Shown one piece after another: positions 1 to 6,642 of a DNA stretch of 64,000 nucleotides. The first letter of the stretch is position 1. Every line of letters starts with the position of its first letter. The position numbers and the translations under genes were made by a program. Under the pieces are notes generated by a model. It did not search any database, had not been told where the DNA came from, and saw nothing but the letters and a program-made list of their open reading frames with translations. Source of the stretch: a virus; the IMG/VR virus record IMGVR_UViG_3300030329_005082, positions 26,652-90,651 of that record. One strand, 5' to 3'.

Positions 1-1063
1 CATCGCCAAGAGGTGCAGTATCCGTGTGAATCTTAAGGATCTGAAGTCTTCCGTTAGAGTCGGGAAGAGGAACGGACACCTTGCGATCAAAACGACCAGG
101 GCGGGTGAGAGCCTTGTCTAGTGTGTCTATGCGGTTGGTGGCAGCTAAAACAATAATGCCCGAGTTCTCTTGGAACCCATCTAACTCTACTAGTATTTGG
201 TTTAATGTTTGTTCTCTTTCGTCATTACCGTTGCCGGCACCGCCAGCACGACGCTTGCCGATTGCATCAAGCTCATCTATGAAAACCACACAAGGAGCCA
301 TTTGTTTTGCCCTGTCAAAAAGGTCACGAACCCTGCTAGCACCCACGCCAACATACATCTCAACAAACTCAGATCCGGATGTCACAATAAAAGGGACCCC
401 TGCCTCGCCAGCCATGGCTTTTGCCAGCAGAGTCTTGCCGGTGCCTGGCGGGCCATGAAGAAGAACGCCCTTTGGCAGCTTACTGCCGAGGCGCACAAAC
501 CGCATGGGATCCCTCAAGAATTCTACAAGCTCAGAGAGTTCTGTCTTCGCTTCGTCGCAGCCAGCCACATCTTCAAACCGGGCACCACCTTCGCTCGGAA
601 GAATTACCCTGGCTTTGTTGCGGGTAAAGGTTGTCATCTGTCCGGGTCCTGCTCGGCTGAGTACGGATTTTATAACATAGAATACCACCAAAAAGATAAT
701 GATCATCGGCAGCCAAGAAACAATAATGGTTACCAACAAAGAAGGTTTCTCTTCCTTTAAAAATATAAGTTCAATGTTCTTACTTTTTGACAGATCCCTT
801 AAAACATCTTCAGCTAAAGGAGCGACTGTCTTATATCGCTGCTCATCTATGGTAATCGTCCATGTGTTTTCTTGAATTTTTATTTCAATATCTTTTTGCC
901 TTTGGTCTGCATCCTTTAAAAGCTGCAAGGTTTTACTATAAGACAATGAAGTTACAGGAGAACGAGAAGGTCCAGGGGAGCTAGTCCACATGAGCATCAA
1001 GAATATGGCAGCAAACACACCCATCCAGATGTAAAGATTCCTATGCCATCTTCCAGAACCCAT
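1..1063 (-). CDS. ftsH: FtsH-like AAA+ membrane protease, N-terminal part (runs off left edge)
   Basis: ATP-dependent membrane zinc protease; only the first ~354 codons are in the window, so the metalloprotease HEAGH site is not visible. The ATG at 1063 follows GGAGG by about 9 bases. Visible in order: membrane segment at residues ~10-26, extracytoplasmic stretch ~27-107, second membrane segment ~108-130, then the AAA+ domain with Walker A GPPGTGKT (~204-211), pore loop FVEMYVG (~233), Walker [11 protein letters not shown] (~260-269) and arginine fingers RPGRFD (~321). This is the full FtsH order, not a soluble AAA protein. Phage FtsH could tune host membrane-protein or regulator turnover; that role is inferred. 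Confidence 0.95.
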   Translation of the reverse strand, partial: MGSGRWHRNLYIWMGVFAAIFLMLMWTSSPGPSRSPVTSLSYSKTLQLLKDADQRQKDIEIKIQENTWTITIDEQRYKTVAPLAEDVLRDLSKSKNIELIFLKEEKPSLLVTIIVSWLPMIIIFLVVFYVIKSVLSRAGPGQMTTFTRNKARVILPSEGGARFEDVAGCDEAKTELSELVEFLRDPMRFVRLGSKLPKGVLLHGPPGTGKTLLAKAMAGEAGVPFIVTSGSEFVEMYVGVGASRVRDLFDRAKQMAPCVVFIDELDAIGKRRAGGAGNGNDEREQTLNQILVELDGFQENSGIIVLAATNRIDTLDKALTRPGRFDRKVSVPLPDSNGRLQILKIHTDTAPLGD

Positions 1064-1129
1064 ACCCTTGGTCCTCCGTTACCCTTCTAAAATATTTAGT
1101 TCCGACAGATGACTTATGGGACAGCTTTT

Positions 1130-1345
1130 TTATTCTGAACTTCTGGCAACAAGGGTGAGGAGACTCTCGTCTAAGATATTTTTATTGTATATGCGCGGAG
1201 GCAAGCCACACCACTCAACATGAATCTGTGGAGACTCCCCGCGACGGCGAGCAATAGTTGTTTTCACAACGAGAGCCAAGAAGGGATAGTCCGAATATTT
1301 CAACTCAACTAAGTCACCTGGCTTAAGCTTGGGCATGATAGCCAT
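1130..1345 (-). CDS. Small SH3-like protein with LKPGDLV motif
   Basis: 71 residues. After a short lead (MAIMP) comes K-L-K-P-G-D-L-V, then alternating hydrophobic residues (ALVVK, IHVEWCG) typical of a small beta barrel such as an SH3 or KOW fold. Function unknown. The start overlaps the upstream stop as TGATG, so translation is probably coupled. It is the last gene of the array before ftsH and the type example of the KPGD family in this window. Confidence 0.75.
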   Translation of the reverse strand: MAIMPKLKPGDLVELKYSDYPFLALVVKTTIARRRGESPQIHVEWCGLPPRIYNKNILDESLLTLVARSSE

Positions 1346-1587
1346 CAGGGTTCGCTCACGATATCCCAGCAGTTATGAGCGTTGACAAGCAATTCTTCAA
1401 ATCGCTCGCCGGTTTCAAGAATCTGCATCTTGACGTAGCGGCGGGGAGGATAGCCATTGCTCGGCTTTGTCCCAGCATAGGCTCTAGCAAGAACCAAAGC
1501 TAGCTGACCGTAGCGGGCACTATGACGGGCTCGCAAAATAGTTCCGGGCTGCTGCACTTTCCACATCTTATCCTGGCTATCTAGCAT
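1345..1587 (-). CDS. Small SH3-like protein with QPGTILR motif
   Basis: 80 residues from the ATG at 1587 (MLDSQDKMWKV...). The reading frame stays open further upstream, but that part overlaps the preceding gene heavily and lacks the family motif. V-Q-Q-P-G-T-I-L-R takes the place of KPGDLV, followed by GQLALVLARA, the usual second strand. Overlaps the upstream gene by 11 bases and ends in TGATG with the next. Function unknown. Confidence 0.65.
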   Translation of the reverse strand: MLDSQDKMWKVQQPGTILRARHSARYGQLALVLARAYAGTKPSNGYPPRRYVKMQILETGERFEELLVNAHNCWDIVSEP

Positions 1588-1801
1588 GACTGACCACCTC
1601 CCAATTAGCTGCCACAAAAAGAACTCGGTGTCCGCTGGGAAATACCGCATCCCACAGAAAGCTTTGACCGCACCGAACTTGCTTGGGTGCGAGGACAGCA
1701 TACTCGCCATGTTGTTTGACGGCTTTGTTTTTCCGACAGTGCTCAACAACACGAAGCAGTGTGCCGGGCTTTAAATCTTTGTGCTCAGTATCCCTATGCA
1801 C
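1577..1801 (-). CDS. Small SH3-like protein with LKPGTLLR motif, GTG start
   Basis: 74 residues. I choose the GTG at 1801 because GGAGAAG lies 4-10 bases before it and it leaves only an 8-base overlap with the preceding gene; a longer start at 1852 would overlap by 59 bases. The motif D-L-K-P-G-T-L-L-R-V-V starts at residue 9. Two cysteines and no recognisable catalytic residues. Function unknown. Confidence 0.65.
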   Translation of the reverse strand: MHRDTEHKDLKPGTLLRVVEHCRKNKAVKQHGEYAVLAPKQVRCGQSFLWDAVFPSGHRVLFVAANWEVVSHAR

Positions 1802-2030
1802 TGATCTTCTCCAGAAAATATGCCGCTTCCCATACTGGCTCTTCATTATCAAAAGATACTAGACAGGCATCTTCATCCATTGTGAATGTCGTGTAGTCCA
1901 TATTCTTTTTTCCTGTTCCCAACACAACGCCAAGCCGATCTTTGCCGGCGATTACATATCGCCTAACGATATCACCGACCTTGAAATGGTGATCCGAAAG
2001 ATACTCAACGCGGCGATGATGGATCTTCAC
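1794..2030 (-). CDS. Small SH3-like protein with FKVGDIV motif, GTG start
   Basis: 78 residues from GTG at 2030. The motif H-H-F-K-V-G-D-I-V-R-R sits at residue ~14, after a longer N-terminal arm than its neighbours, followed by RLGVVLGTGKK and an acidic C-terminal half. The GTG overlaps the stop of a 26-codon membrane peptide as GTGA. The last codons (LEKIS) are also the ribosome-binding site region of the next gene. Confidence 0.7.
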   Translation of the reverse strand: MKIHHRRVEYLSDHHFKVGDIVRRYVIAGKDRLGVVLGTGKKNMDYTTFTMDEDACLVSFDNEEPVWEAAYFLEKISA

Positions 2031-2107
2031 CGGATGCGCCCCCAGAACCAGAGGATGTAGCCGCCGATGATGGTGCCGTAAAAGATGCCGCCAATTAGTT
2101 CACTCAT
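2027..2107 (-). CDS. 26-residue single-pass membrane peptide
   Basis: A reading frame of 26 codons between two array genes. It starts with ATG sharing an A with the upstream TAA (TAATG) and stops in GTGA with the next gene. Residues ~5-23 are almost all hydrophobic with Gly-rich spacing (IGGIFYGTIIGG, then YILWFW), ending in the basic G-R-I-R, as expected of a tiny transmembrane peptide. The double coupling and lack of leftover sequence argue that it is translated. Role unknown. Confidence 0.55.
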   Translation of the reverse strand: MSELIGGIFYGTIIGGYILWFWGRIR

Positions 2108-2304
2108 TATTTTGCCTTCTCAATGTATCTTATTGGGTATTGTTTTGAGACTTGTGTTCCGAACATAACATCAACCACTGTTTCTTCGGAGGAGAGGTAT
2201 TCGTCCTGCACCCAATAATTACCCTTTACGATGATCCCCACCTTATTGCGGGTCCGATCAGCAACTAGGTCTCCTACCCTATATTCTACCCAATCTGGAT
2301 TCAT
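2107..2304 (-). CDS. Small SH3-like protein with YRVGDLV motif
   Basis: 65 residues from the ATG at 2304, which overlaps the upstream stop as TGATG; an in-frame TTG one codon earlier is less likely. The motif V-E-Y-R-V-G-D-L-V-A-D is at residue ~7, then KVGIIVKGNYW and an acidic loop before a VDVMFG strand. Function unknown; member of the KPGD array. Confidence 0.7.
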   Translation of the reverse strand: MNPDWVEYRVGDLVADRTRNKVGIIVKGNYWVQDEYLSSEETVVDVMFGTQVSKQYPIRYIEKAK

Positions 2305-2501
2305 CAATACATCCTCGTGGTCAGGTGGCTTCTGTGAATGTGGACGGTATTGCCATCAGGCTTCAACACTTTCCAATAACTTTTGTTTAGCTCTTCAATC
2401 AAAACCAGCGGGGTCTTGTGCTCTGCGTGCCAGATAAACCAATTGGCTGACATATGGTCAATAGAGGTTTTGCGAATGCGAACCAAATCACCCGGCTTCA
2501 C
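2304..2501 (-). CDS. Small SH3-like protein with MKPGDLV start, GTG start
   Basis: 65 residues. The GTG at 2501 is preceded by GGAGGTGATAA, a near-perfect match to the 16S anti-Shine-Dalgarno sequence, which lies inside the coding sequence of the preceding gene. Starts M-K-P-G-D-L-V-R-I-R-K, then a Trp-containing stretch (WFIWHAEHK) and TPLVLIEEL, WKVLKPDG strands. Function unknown. Confidence 0.75.
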   Translation of the reverse strand: MKPGDLVRIRKTSIDHMSANWFIWHAEHKTPLVLIEELNKSYWKVLKPDGNTVHIHRSHLTTRMY

Positions 2502-2664
2502 TTATCACCTCCACCAACTTGCTATCCCGCCGTACCCGCTGGGGACCCATCCTCACACACTCCACCCACATAACCTCTGGGTCCTCTTTATCATAGCGGG
2601 AAATATAACCAGTATCCATGACCACCCCATGGGCTTTGAACTGGACTAGGGTTCCGAGTTTCAT
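2488..2664 (-). CDS. 58-residue SH3-like protein (MKLGTLV)
   Basis: Found by reading the minus strand between two array genes. Starts M-K-L-G-T-L-V-Q-F-K, then GVVMDTGYIS and VMWVECVRMG strands, and ends VEVISEAG. Its ATG forms ATGA with the upstream stop and its 3' end overlaps the next gene by 14 bases, because the codons for its tail contain that gene's GGAGGTGATAA site. Same family as its neighbours; function unknown. Confidence 0.7.
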   Translation of the reverse strand: MKLGTLVQFKAHGVVMDTGYISRYDKEDPEVMWVECVRMGPQRVRRDSKLVEVISEAG

Positions 2665-2903
2665 GATAAAATCTCCGCTTGGTCATCAAATATCATAACG
2701 CCATCGTCGTACATCTCAAGGTCTCTAAGAGCCTCAAAACGGACAATGGATGGATAGACCCTTGTCCCATCTATTACTCTATGAGCTAGGTCATACTTTT
2801 CTTTGACCACCAGTCCGATTTCTCCCACAAGGCGGCATCGGATGCCCGGTGCGAAAGTAACCAGACCAGACTCATTTACTTTGATGATTTGCCCTAGTTT
2901 CAT
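2661..2903 (-). CDS. Small SH3-like protein (MKLGQIIKV)
   Basis: 80 residues starting M-K-L-G-Q-I-I-K-V-N, with predicted strands IRCRLVGEIGLVVKEKY and YPSIVRFEAL, and an acidic C terminus (EMYDDGVMIFDD). Coupled by ATGA overlaps to genes on both sides. Function unknown. Confidence 0.7.
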   Translation of the reverse strand: MKLGQIIKVNESGLVTFAPGIRCRLVGEIGLVVKEKYDLAHRVIDGTRVYPSIVRFEALRDLEMYDDGVMIFDDQAEILS

Positions 2904-3145
2904 GAGACCTGCTCCAAGTTACAAACATAATCTACGAAAGAGGGCGTGCCGTCAAAAGGCTCACACAGATAGAAGATGTGTTCCTCGGCTCCCTCATAAT
3001 CTCGGTCAAACGAGCAAGCGGGCGACACGCTGACAACCAAAGCAAGTTTGCCAACCACATCTTCGTGACTGCTCTTGACCAGCATACCTGGCTGGATACG
3101 GCAGCGTTTCTGGATTGCCTTGTGAAGTTCTTTACCTTGCAGCAT
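2900..3145 (-). CDS. Small SH3-like protein with IQPGMLV motif
   Basis: 81 residues from ATG 3145 with GGGAG upstream. It carries an N-terminal helix-like arm of ~18 residues (KELHKAIQKRCR) before I-Q-P-G-M-L-V-K-S, then LALVVSVSP. First gene of a transcription unit: a TTGACT-16-TAATAT promoter lies just upstream. Ends in ATGA with the next gene. Confidence 0.7.
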   Translation of the reverse strand: MLQGKELHKAIQKRCRIQPGMLVKSSHEDVVGKLALVVSVSPACSFDRDYEGAEEHIFYLCEPFDGTPSFVDYVCNLEQVS

Positions 3146-3164
3146 AACTCTCCCTTACAACATT

Positions 3165-3192
3165 ATATTACCATAGCCAGATTGAGAGTCAA
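3165..3192 (-). promoter_or_regulatory. Sigma70-type promoter, internal to the small-protein array
   Basis: On the minus strand TTGACT (3192-3187), a 16-base spacer, then TAATAT (3170-3165), continuing into ATAATG. An AT-rich stretch lies directly upstream, as in an UP element. It sits in one of the few non-overlapping gaps of the array, 20 bases before the ATG at 3145. Confidence 0.6.
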
Positions 3193-3208
3193 GCTTTTTA
3201 AAATATAT

Positions 3209-3427
3209 TTATATTTTTTCTGCCTTTGAAATGAGGGTAATCTTGTCACTTCCAATCCAATATTCTGCGTGGGGTGTTCGCACCAAAAACTTATTGTCGG
3301 CGGTGAAAACAAAACGCTGCTTAATAACAATGCCGGCAAGCTTTGTCTCGGCAATATATTCTTCGGTTGCTCGTTTTGCCGTGAACTCCACAAGGTCACC
3401 AAGCTGATACCTAAACGGGCTGCTCAT
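3209..3427 (-). CDS. Small SH3-like protein with QLGDLVEF motif
   Basis: 72 residues, M-S-S-P-F-R-Y-Q-L-G-D-L-V-E-F, then LAGIVIKQRFVF and WIGSDKITLI strands. Its start overlaps the preceding gene by 17 bases. It is the last gene before the internal promoter at 3165-3192, so it closes the upstream sub-operon. Function unknown. Confidence 0.7.
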   Translation of the reverse strand: MSSPFRYQLGDLVEFTAKRATEEYIAETKLAGIVIKQRFVFTADNKFLVRTPHAEYWIGSDKITLISKAEKI

Positions 3428-3632
3428 CGGTTACCAACTTCAAATGATGGACAGAATAATATTCTTCCAGTTCGTAGCCAAGCCAACTAACTTTTACACA
3501 GGTTGTCCCGTGGTTTTTGACTTCTGGGTAAGACAGGACAAGTCCAAGTTGACGACCGTGCCTCTCTTTGATGTGAGCGGCTTCGTTGACACTCCAGTTG
3601 GGCTCAACTAAATCACCTGGCTTAAGATTCAC
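3411..3632 (-). CDS. Small SH3-like protein with LKPGDLVEPN motif, GTG start
   Basis: 73 residues. The GTG at 3632 is chosen because GGAGGT lies 5 bases upstream and it places LKPGDLV at residue 3, as in the family. The frame is open to 3779, but that part lies inside the preceding gene. Strands RQLGLVLSYP and TCVKVSWLGYEL are visible. Function unknown. Confidence 0.7.
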   Translation of the reverse strand: MNLKPGDLVEPNWSVNEAAHIKERHGRQLGLVLSYPEVKNHGTTCVKVSWLGYELEEYYSVHHLKLVTDEQPV

Positions 3633-3816
3633 TGAGTACCTCCAAGTAGTGTGAACTCCACTCTTTCCGAGTCTCAGTTTTCGGGTGAATGACAGTGACA
3701 ACCTGCTCTTCCTCGTGGGGATCGTTGGGATAACGAGTACGAACCCCAAGAACAATGGCATAGCCGTGATGATAGGCAAATCCTTTTTTCACTGCCACTA
3801 AATCACCGGGCTTCAT
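3622..3816 (-). CDS. Small SH3-like protein (MKPGDLVAVKK)
   Basis: 64 residues starting M-K-P-G-D-L-V-A-V-K-K, with GYAIVLGVR and QVVTVIHPK strands and the tail LEVLSES, whose codons carry the GGAGGT site of the next gene. ATG at 3816 with GGAG upstream, inside the end of the preceding gene. Function unknown. Confidence 0.75.
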   Translation of the reverse strand: MKPGDLVAVKKGFAYHHGYAIVLGVRTRYPNDPHEEEQVVTVIHPKTETRKEWSSHYLEVLSES

Positions 3817-3976
3817 TGATTATCTCCAGCGAAGTAATAGGATGAGAAAAGGTGCCGTAGTCGGCAGACCACTGGACCTTAATAACGGCTCCGTCTACAT
3901 TGACCACAAGTCCGAGTTGCTGACGTTTCCAGCCCATCCACCCTTGTTGTCGTTTTACTAAATTACCGACTTTCAC
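3803..3976 (-). CDS. 57-residue SH3-like protein (MKVGNLV), GTG start
   Basis: Read directly from the minus strand. GTG at 3976 with GGAGGTGTTGA immediately upstream. Starts M-K-V-G-N-L-V-K-R, then QQLGLVVNVDGAVIKVQWS, the clearest strand-turn-strand pattern in the array, and ends EIINEAR. Overlaps both neighbours by 14 bases. Function unknown. Confidence 0.7.
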   Translation of the reverse strand: MKVGNLVKRQQGWMGWKRQQLGLVVNVDGAVIKVQWSADYGTFSHPITSLEIINEAR

Positions 3977-4163
3977 TCAACACCTCCTTGACTCGCCAAG
4001 AACTACAACTGCCATTGCTGTCGTCATCAGTGTATCGCAACTTAACATGGGGATACATTGAATCGTCGTGTCGGAACTCGACCTCCGTAAGAATAGCCAT
4101 ATGGTCCGACTTCATCATAACAAGATCGCCAACCTTTAGGCTCTTGCGCCAGTCATTATTCAC
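3963..4163 (-). CDS. Small SH3-like protein with LKVGDLV motif, GTG start
   Basis: 66 residues from GTG 4163, which has GGAGA 6 bases upstream; the longer frame to 4199 lies inside the preceding gene. The motif S-L-K-V-G-D-L-V-M-M-K is at residue ~9. Strands MAILTEVEF and HVKLRYT follow; tail EVLSESR. Function unknown. Confidence 0.7.
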   Translation of the reverse strand: MNNDWRKSLKVGDLVMMKSDHMAILTEVEFRHDDSMYPHVKLRYTDDDSNGSCSSWRVKEVLSESR

Positions 4164-4464
4164 CGATAATCTCCATCGGGCGGAGGATAGCAACATCACG
4201 TCGCTTTTTCCCTAGCTTGGGGAAGTGAGTAAACCCTTGGGGGATCTCTAAGTTTTTCCCCCATTTGGGATCTTTGCGGGCTTGAGACTTTGATTTGAAG
4301 ATGCCCACCTGAACCAGTACATCCAACATGGTGGCTGTCTCGGGCAATACGGTTACATCTTCTGCTGGGCACTGAAAGAACAATTCATGCTCATCCCCAA
4401 CCCGAAAGTCGTTATCTACAATAAAGCAGAACTCGTTATCTTCTAGCTGCTTGATGTTAGACAT
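4156..4464 (-). CDS. Conserved-looking hypothetical protein, first gene of the array operon
   Basis: 102 residues from ATG 4464 (GGAGAG upstream). It lacks the KPGD motif and is distinct from the array proteins. The middle (LVQVGIFKSKSQARKD) followed by a Gly-Lys-Lys-Arg-Arg segment near the end loosely recalls S4 RNA-binding domains, but I would not assign it. A clear promoter precedes it, and its last codons provide the ribosome-binding site of the next gene. Confidence 0.7.
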   Translation of the reverse strand: MSNIKQLEDNEFCFIVDNDFRVGDEHELFFQCPAEDVTVLPETATMLDVLVQVGIFKSKSQARKDPKWGKNLEIPQGFTHFPKLGKKRRDVAILRPMEIIGE

Positions 4465-4479
4465 GGCTCTCTCCACACT

Positions 4480-4510
4480 ATTATAATAGCATAGATGATT
4501 TCATTGTCAA
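4480..4510 (-). promoter_or_regulatory. Sigma70-type promoter for the small-protein array
   Basis: Minus strand TTGACA (4510-4505), 16 bases, TATTAT (4488-4483) running into TATAATAG. The -35 is a perfect consensus. It lies just before the ATG at 4464 and probably drives the genes down to 3209. Its layout matches the promoter at 3165-3192 (same spacer length, same TATG before the -10). Confidence 0.7.
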
Positions 4511-4528
4511 GAAAACGATGTTATTTAT

Positions 4529-5011
4529 TTACCAGGGCTGACTGCGGCTCATGGCGTACTTGTTTTTTTCCCACTCAGCTCGTTGGCGCGCCTTTTCTTC
4601 CTCGTGAGAAGACCTAACTCTGTCCTCGGTGTATTTATTTTGGCGGTCTCTCACTTGTGCCACCACGGCTTGCCCCTCTTCACTCCGCACCCACTTCTCC
4701 AATGCGGGGTTATCATCTCTCATCTTTTCTGTTTCTTTGTTTAGCTGGGTGTACTTGTATTTTAGGTTGTTATCGTCCGTGCCGAAGCGCCTCATGAAGG
4801 CGTATTCGGCAGCGAGCAGGGCCGCTTCGGTCGCTTTCTCAACAAACTCCTCTTTTAGTTCTTCGAACTGTTGTCGCTTGGCGCTCCTTTGGCGGTGCTT
4901 TTGTTGGCGGCGCTTGTTCTTGTTCTTTTTTTCACCAAGAAATTCAGACCCAGAACCAGCGAGGATCTCTTCTTTGATAAGTTGCCTAAGAATATCTTTT
5001 GTGAGTCTCAT
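4529..5011 (-). CDS. Leader-bearing protein, probable internal virion protein (coiled coil)
   Basis: 160 residues from ATG 5011, with GGGGAG upstream; the open frame further upstream lies over the neighbouring gene. Starts M-R-L-T-K-D-I-L-R-Q-L-I-K-E-E, a member of the shared leader family, with a candidate cleavage site after IKE (residues 12-14). The rest is very rich in Lys, Arg, Glu and Gln and predicted helical, so it looks like a basic DNA-associated internal head protein. Function inferred from the leader only. Confidence 0.75.
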   Translation of the reverse strand: MRLTKDILRQLIKEEILAGSGSEFLGEKKNKNKRRQQKHRQRSAKRQQFEELKEEFVEKATEAALLAAEYAFMRRFGTDDNNLKYKYTQLNKETEKMRDDNPALEKWVRSEEGQAVVAQVRDRQNKYTEDRVRSSHEEEKARQRAEWEKNKYAMSRSQPW

Positions 5012-5048
5012 TTGTTGCTCCCCTTCGCTATAACTATATAGTTCTGCT

Positions 5049-5306
5049 TTATGCTTTGGGAAAGAGAGCATTCCAAAATCTGGAAAAAATGGAAGAGGAT
5101 TTTTTCGGAGCAAGTTGGTTTTTGGTAACTTCTTCCTGACAGGAAAAGTAGTGCTGCTCTCGGTACTGCCGAAGCAGCCTCTCATCACTTAGAACCCACT
5201 TGCGTAGGCAGTCCCACTCCAACAACTCCTGCGGGGTGCGGAAAGGTTGCGACTCTAAGATGGCAAGTCGTCGTAAAGCAGTGGCTACTTTTATCTCCTC
5301 TAACAA
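5049..5306 (-). CDS. Hypothetical helical protein, TTG start
   Basis: 85 residues. No ATG is available; the TTG at 5306 has AAGGAG 10 bases upstream. Mostly helical, with Trp-containing segments (LLEWDCLRKWVL) and a basic C-terminal end (KKSSSIFSRFWNALFPK). I do not recognise it. It lies between the leader-bearing protein and the aminotransferase, with a short intergenic stretch (5307-5382) on its upstream side. Confidence 0.55.
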   Translation of the reverse strand: MLEEIKVATALRRLAILESQPFRTPQELLEWDCLRKWVLSDERLLRQYREQHYFSCQEEVTKNQLAPKKSSSIFSRFWNALFPKA

Positions 5307-5382
5307 AAGTATATTACTCCTTTGACAGAAGTCAGTTAGATAATAGTAACCATTCCTTTCTTATAATAAATATTACTTGCCA

Positions 5383-6642
5383 TCAGCTATTTGCCCTATC
5401 TATTACTTTTTGAAGCCTTCGGGTACCCTCTTTTATTGTCTCAATGTCCGGTCCATATGAGAACCTCAGATGCTGGTCAAAGCGTGAAGAAGTCTTCCCT
5501 CTTCGTTTTCCAGGGTTCACGTCAAAGAACTCCCCCGGAACAACAATGACCTTTTCCTGAAGGGCTGCTCGGAAGAATTTCATGCCCGTATTTAACCCTT
5601 CTGGTAATGCGGATACATTTCCCCAAGCATAGAAAGCTCCGTCCGGCTCACGCTCAAAAGTTATACCAAGCTTCTGGAGTCCGTCCAGCATTATTCTTCT
5701 TTTTTCGCGAAAAGTAGACTTGAGTGCTTGGGTCTCTTGCTTCATCTTGGCTGGATCTAGCAGAGGAATCACGGCACGCTGGGCTGGACGGCAAGCACCG
5801 CCGTCAAGGAAACTCCCCGCACTGGTCACGCTCTCAATGACATGTTCGGGTCCGACGATCCAAGCAATGCGCCAGCCGGGGTACCGCCAGTTCTTAGTTG
5901 TTCCGTCAAGTATTACTACTGGATCTTTATTTACGTCTTCAATATATTTTGCTGCGCTCAAAGTCTCATCTAGTCGGACACCAGAATACACATAAGAACT
6001 GTAGAACTCATCCATGAGCATATAACAGTCAAAGTCGCGACCAGTCTGTACCCACTCCTTTAGTGCGGCACCCTTAATGGTTTTTCCAGTGGGATTGCAT
6101 GGGTTAGAAACCAGCACGGCTCCCAGCCCCCGACCTTGCACCTCTCGCCTGAGATCTTCTGTCGTAAAAGCATAACCCTTTTCGGGGTCAAGTAGAATCG
6201 GGATGGGGTTGAAACGGTTGAAGGTTGATAACAACTCTTCATAAGCAGTGTAGTCTGGTACAAAATGCCCAAGATTAATATTTCCCAGAGATGCTGCCAG
6301 CCTGGCGAGGGCTAGCCTGCCGCCAGCAACAACCGAAACATTGGTCACACCGTACTTTGATTTCTTGTCTTTCCGGAAAGTCTCATTATAATAATTCGCG
6401 ATCGCCTCTCGCAGTTGCGGCATTCCGGATACAGGAGCATACTCATTATCAGCATCCATCACGGGAATATTTTCAAGCCTTTCTATGCCGCCTTCTAGAA
6501 AACCTGTCTCTGGTTGTCCTTGTCCAAAGTTAACCCACTCAGGGTTTCCCCTGAAGAATCCCAGGGCTGCTGCCTCTTGGACTACATAAACAACTCCCGT
6601 GCGGGGTACCTGCCTGAATGTTTCGTTGGTTATTACTGTCAT
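5383..6642 (-). CDS. PLP-dependent class I/II aminotransferase
   Basis: 419 residues, the normal length of fold-type I aspartate or tyrosine aminotransferases. Visible motifs: substrate-loop region FGQGQPE (~40), SNPCNPTGK (~180), MDEFYSSY with the PLP-contacting Asp and Tyr (~212-218), the Schiff-base lysine in GTTKNWRYPGWR (~248), and the carboxylate-binding Arg in HLRFSYGP near the C terminus. All key residues are present, so it should be active; substrate unknown. ATGA overlap with dUTPase. An aminotransferase is unusual in a phage and could serve amino-acid supply or base modification. Confidence 0.9.
   Translation of the reverse strand: MTVITNETFRQVPRTGVVYVVQEAAALGFFRGNPEWVNFGQGQPETGFLEGGIERLENIPVMDADNEYAPVSGMPQLREAIANYYNETFRKDKKSKYGVTNVSVVAGGRLALARLAASLGNINLGHFVPDYTAYEELLSTFNRFNPIPILLDPEKGYAFTTEDLRREVQGRGLGAVLVSNPCNPTGKTIKGAALKEWVQTGRDFDCYMLMDEFYSSYVYSGVRLDETLSAAKYIEDVNKDPVVILDGTTKNWRYPGWRIAWIVGPEHVIESVTSAGSFLDGGACRPAQRAVIPLLDPAKMKQETQALKSTFREKRRIMLDGLQKLGITFEREPDGAFYAWGNVSALPEGLNTGMKFFRAALQEKVIVVPGEFFDVNPGKRRGKTSSRFDQHLRFSYGPDIETIKEGTRRLQKVIDRANS

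Noticed and set aside
81-760. Plus-strand open frames over the first kilobase and elsewhere
   Set aside because: They lie opposite clear minus-strand genes such as ftsH, lack ribosome sites and show no family motifs. No plus-strand gene in the window could be supported.
3206-3213. TATAAATA on the minus strand, a perfect T4 late promoter match
   Set aside because: It sits in a very AT-rich gap beside a good TTGACT/TAATAT promoter and is not repeated at other late genes, so it is probably chance or part of an UP element.
4156-4464. S4 RNA-binding domain assignment
   Set aside because: Only a short segment resembles S4 and the rest does not fit, so left as hypothetical.
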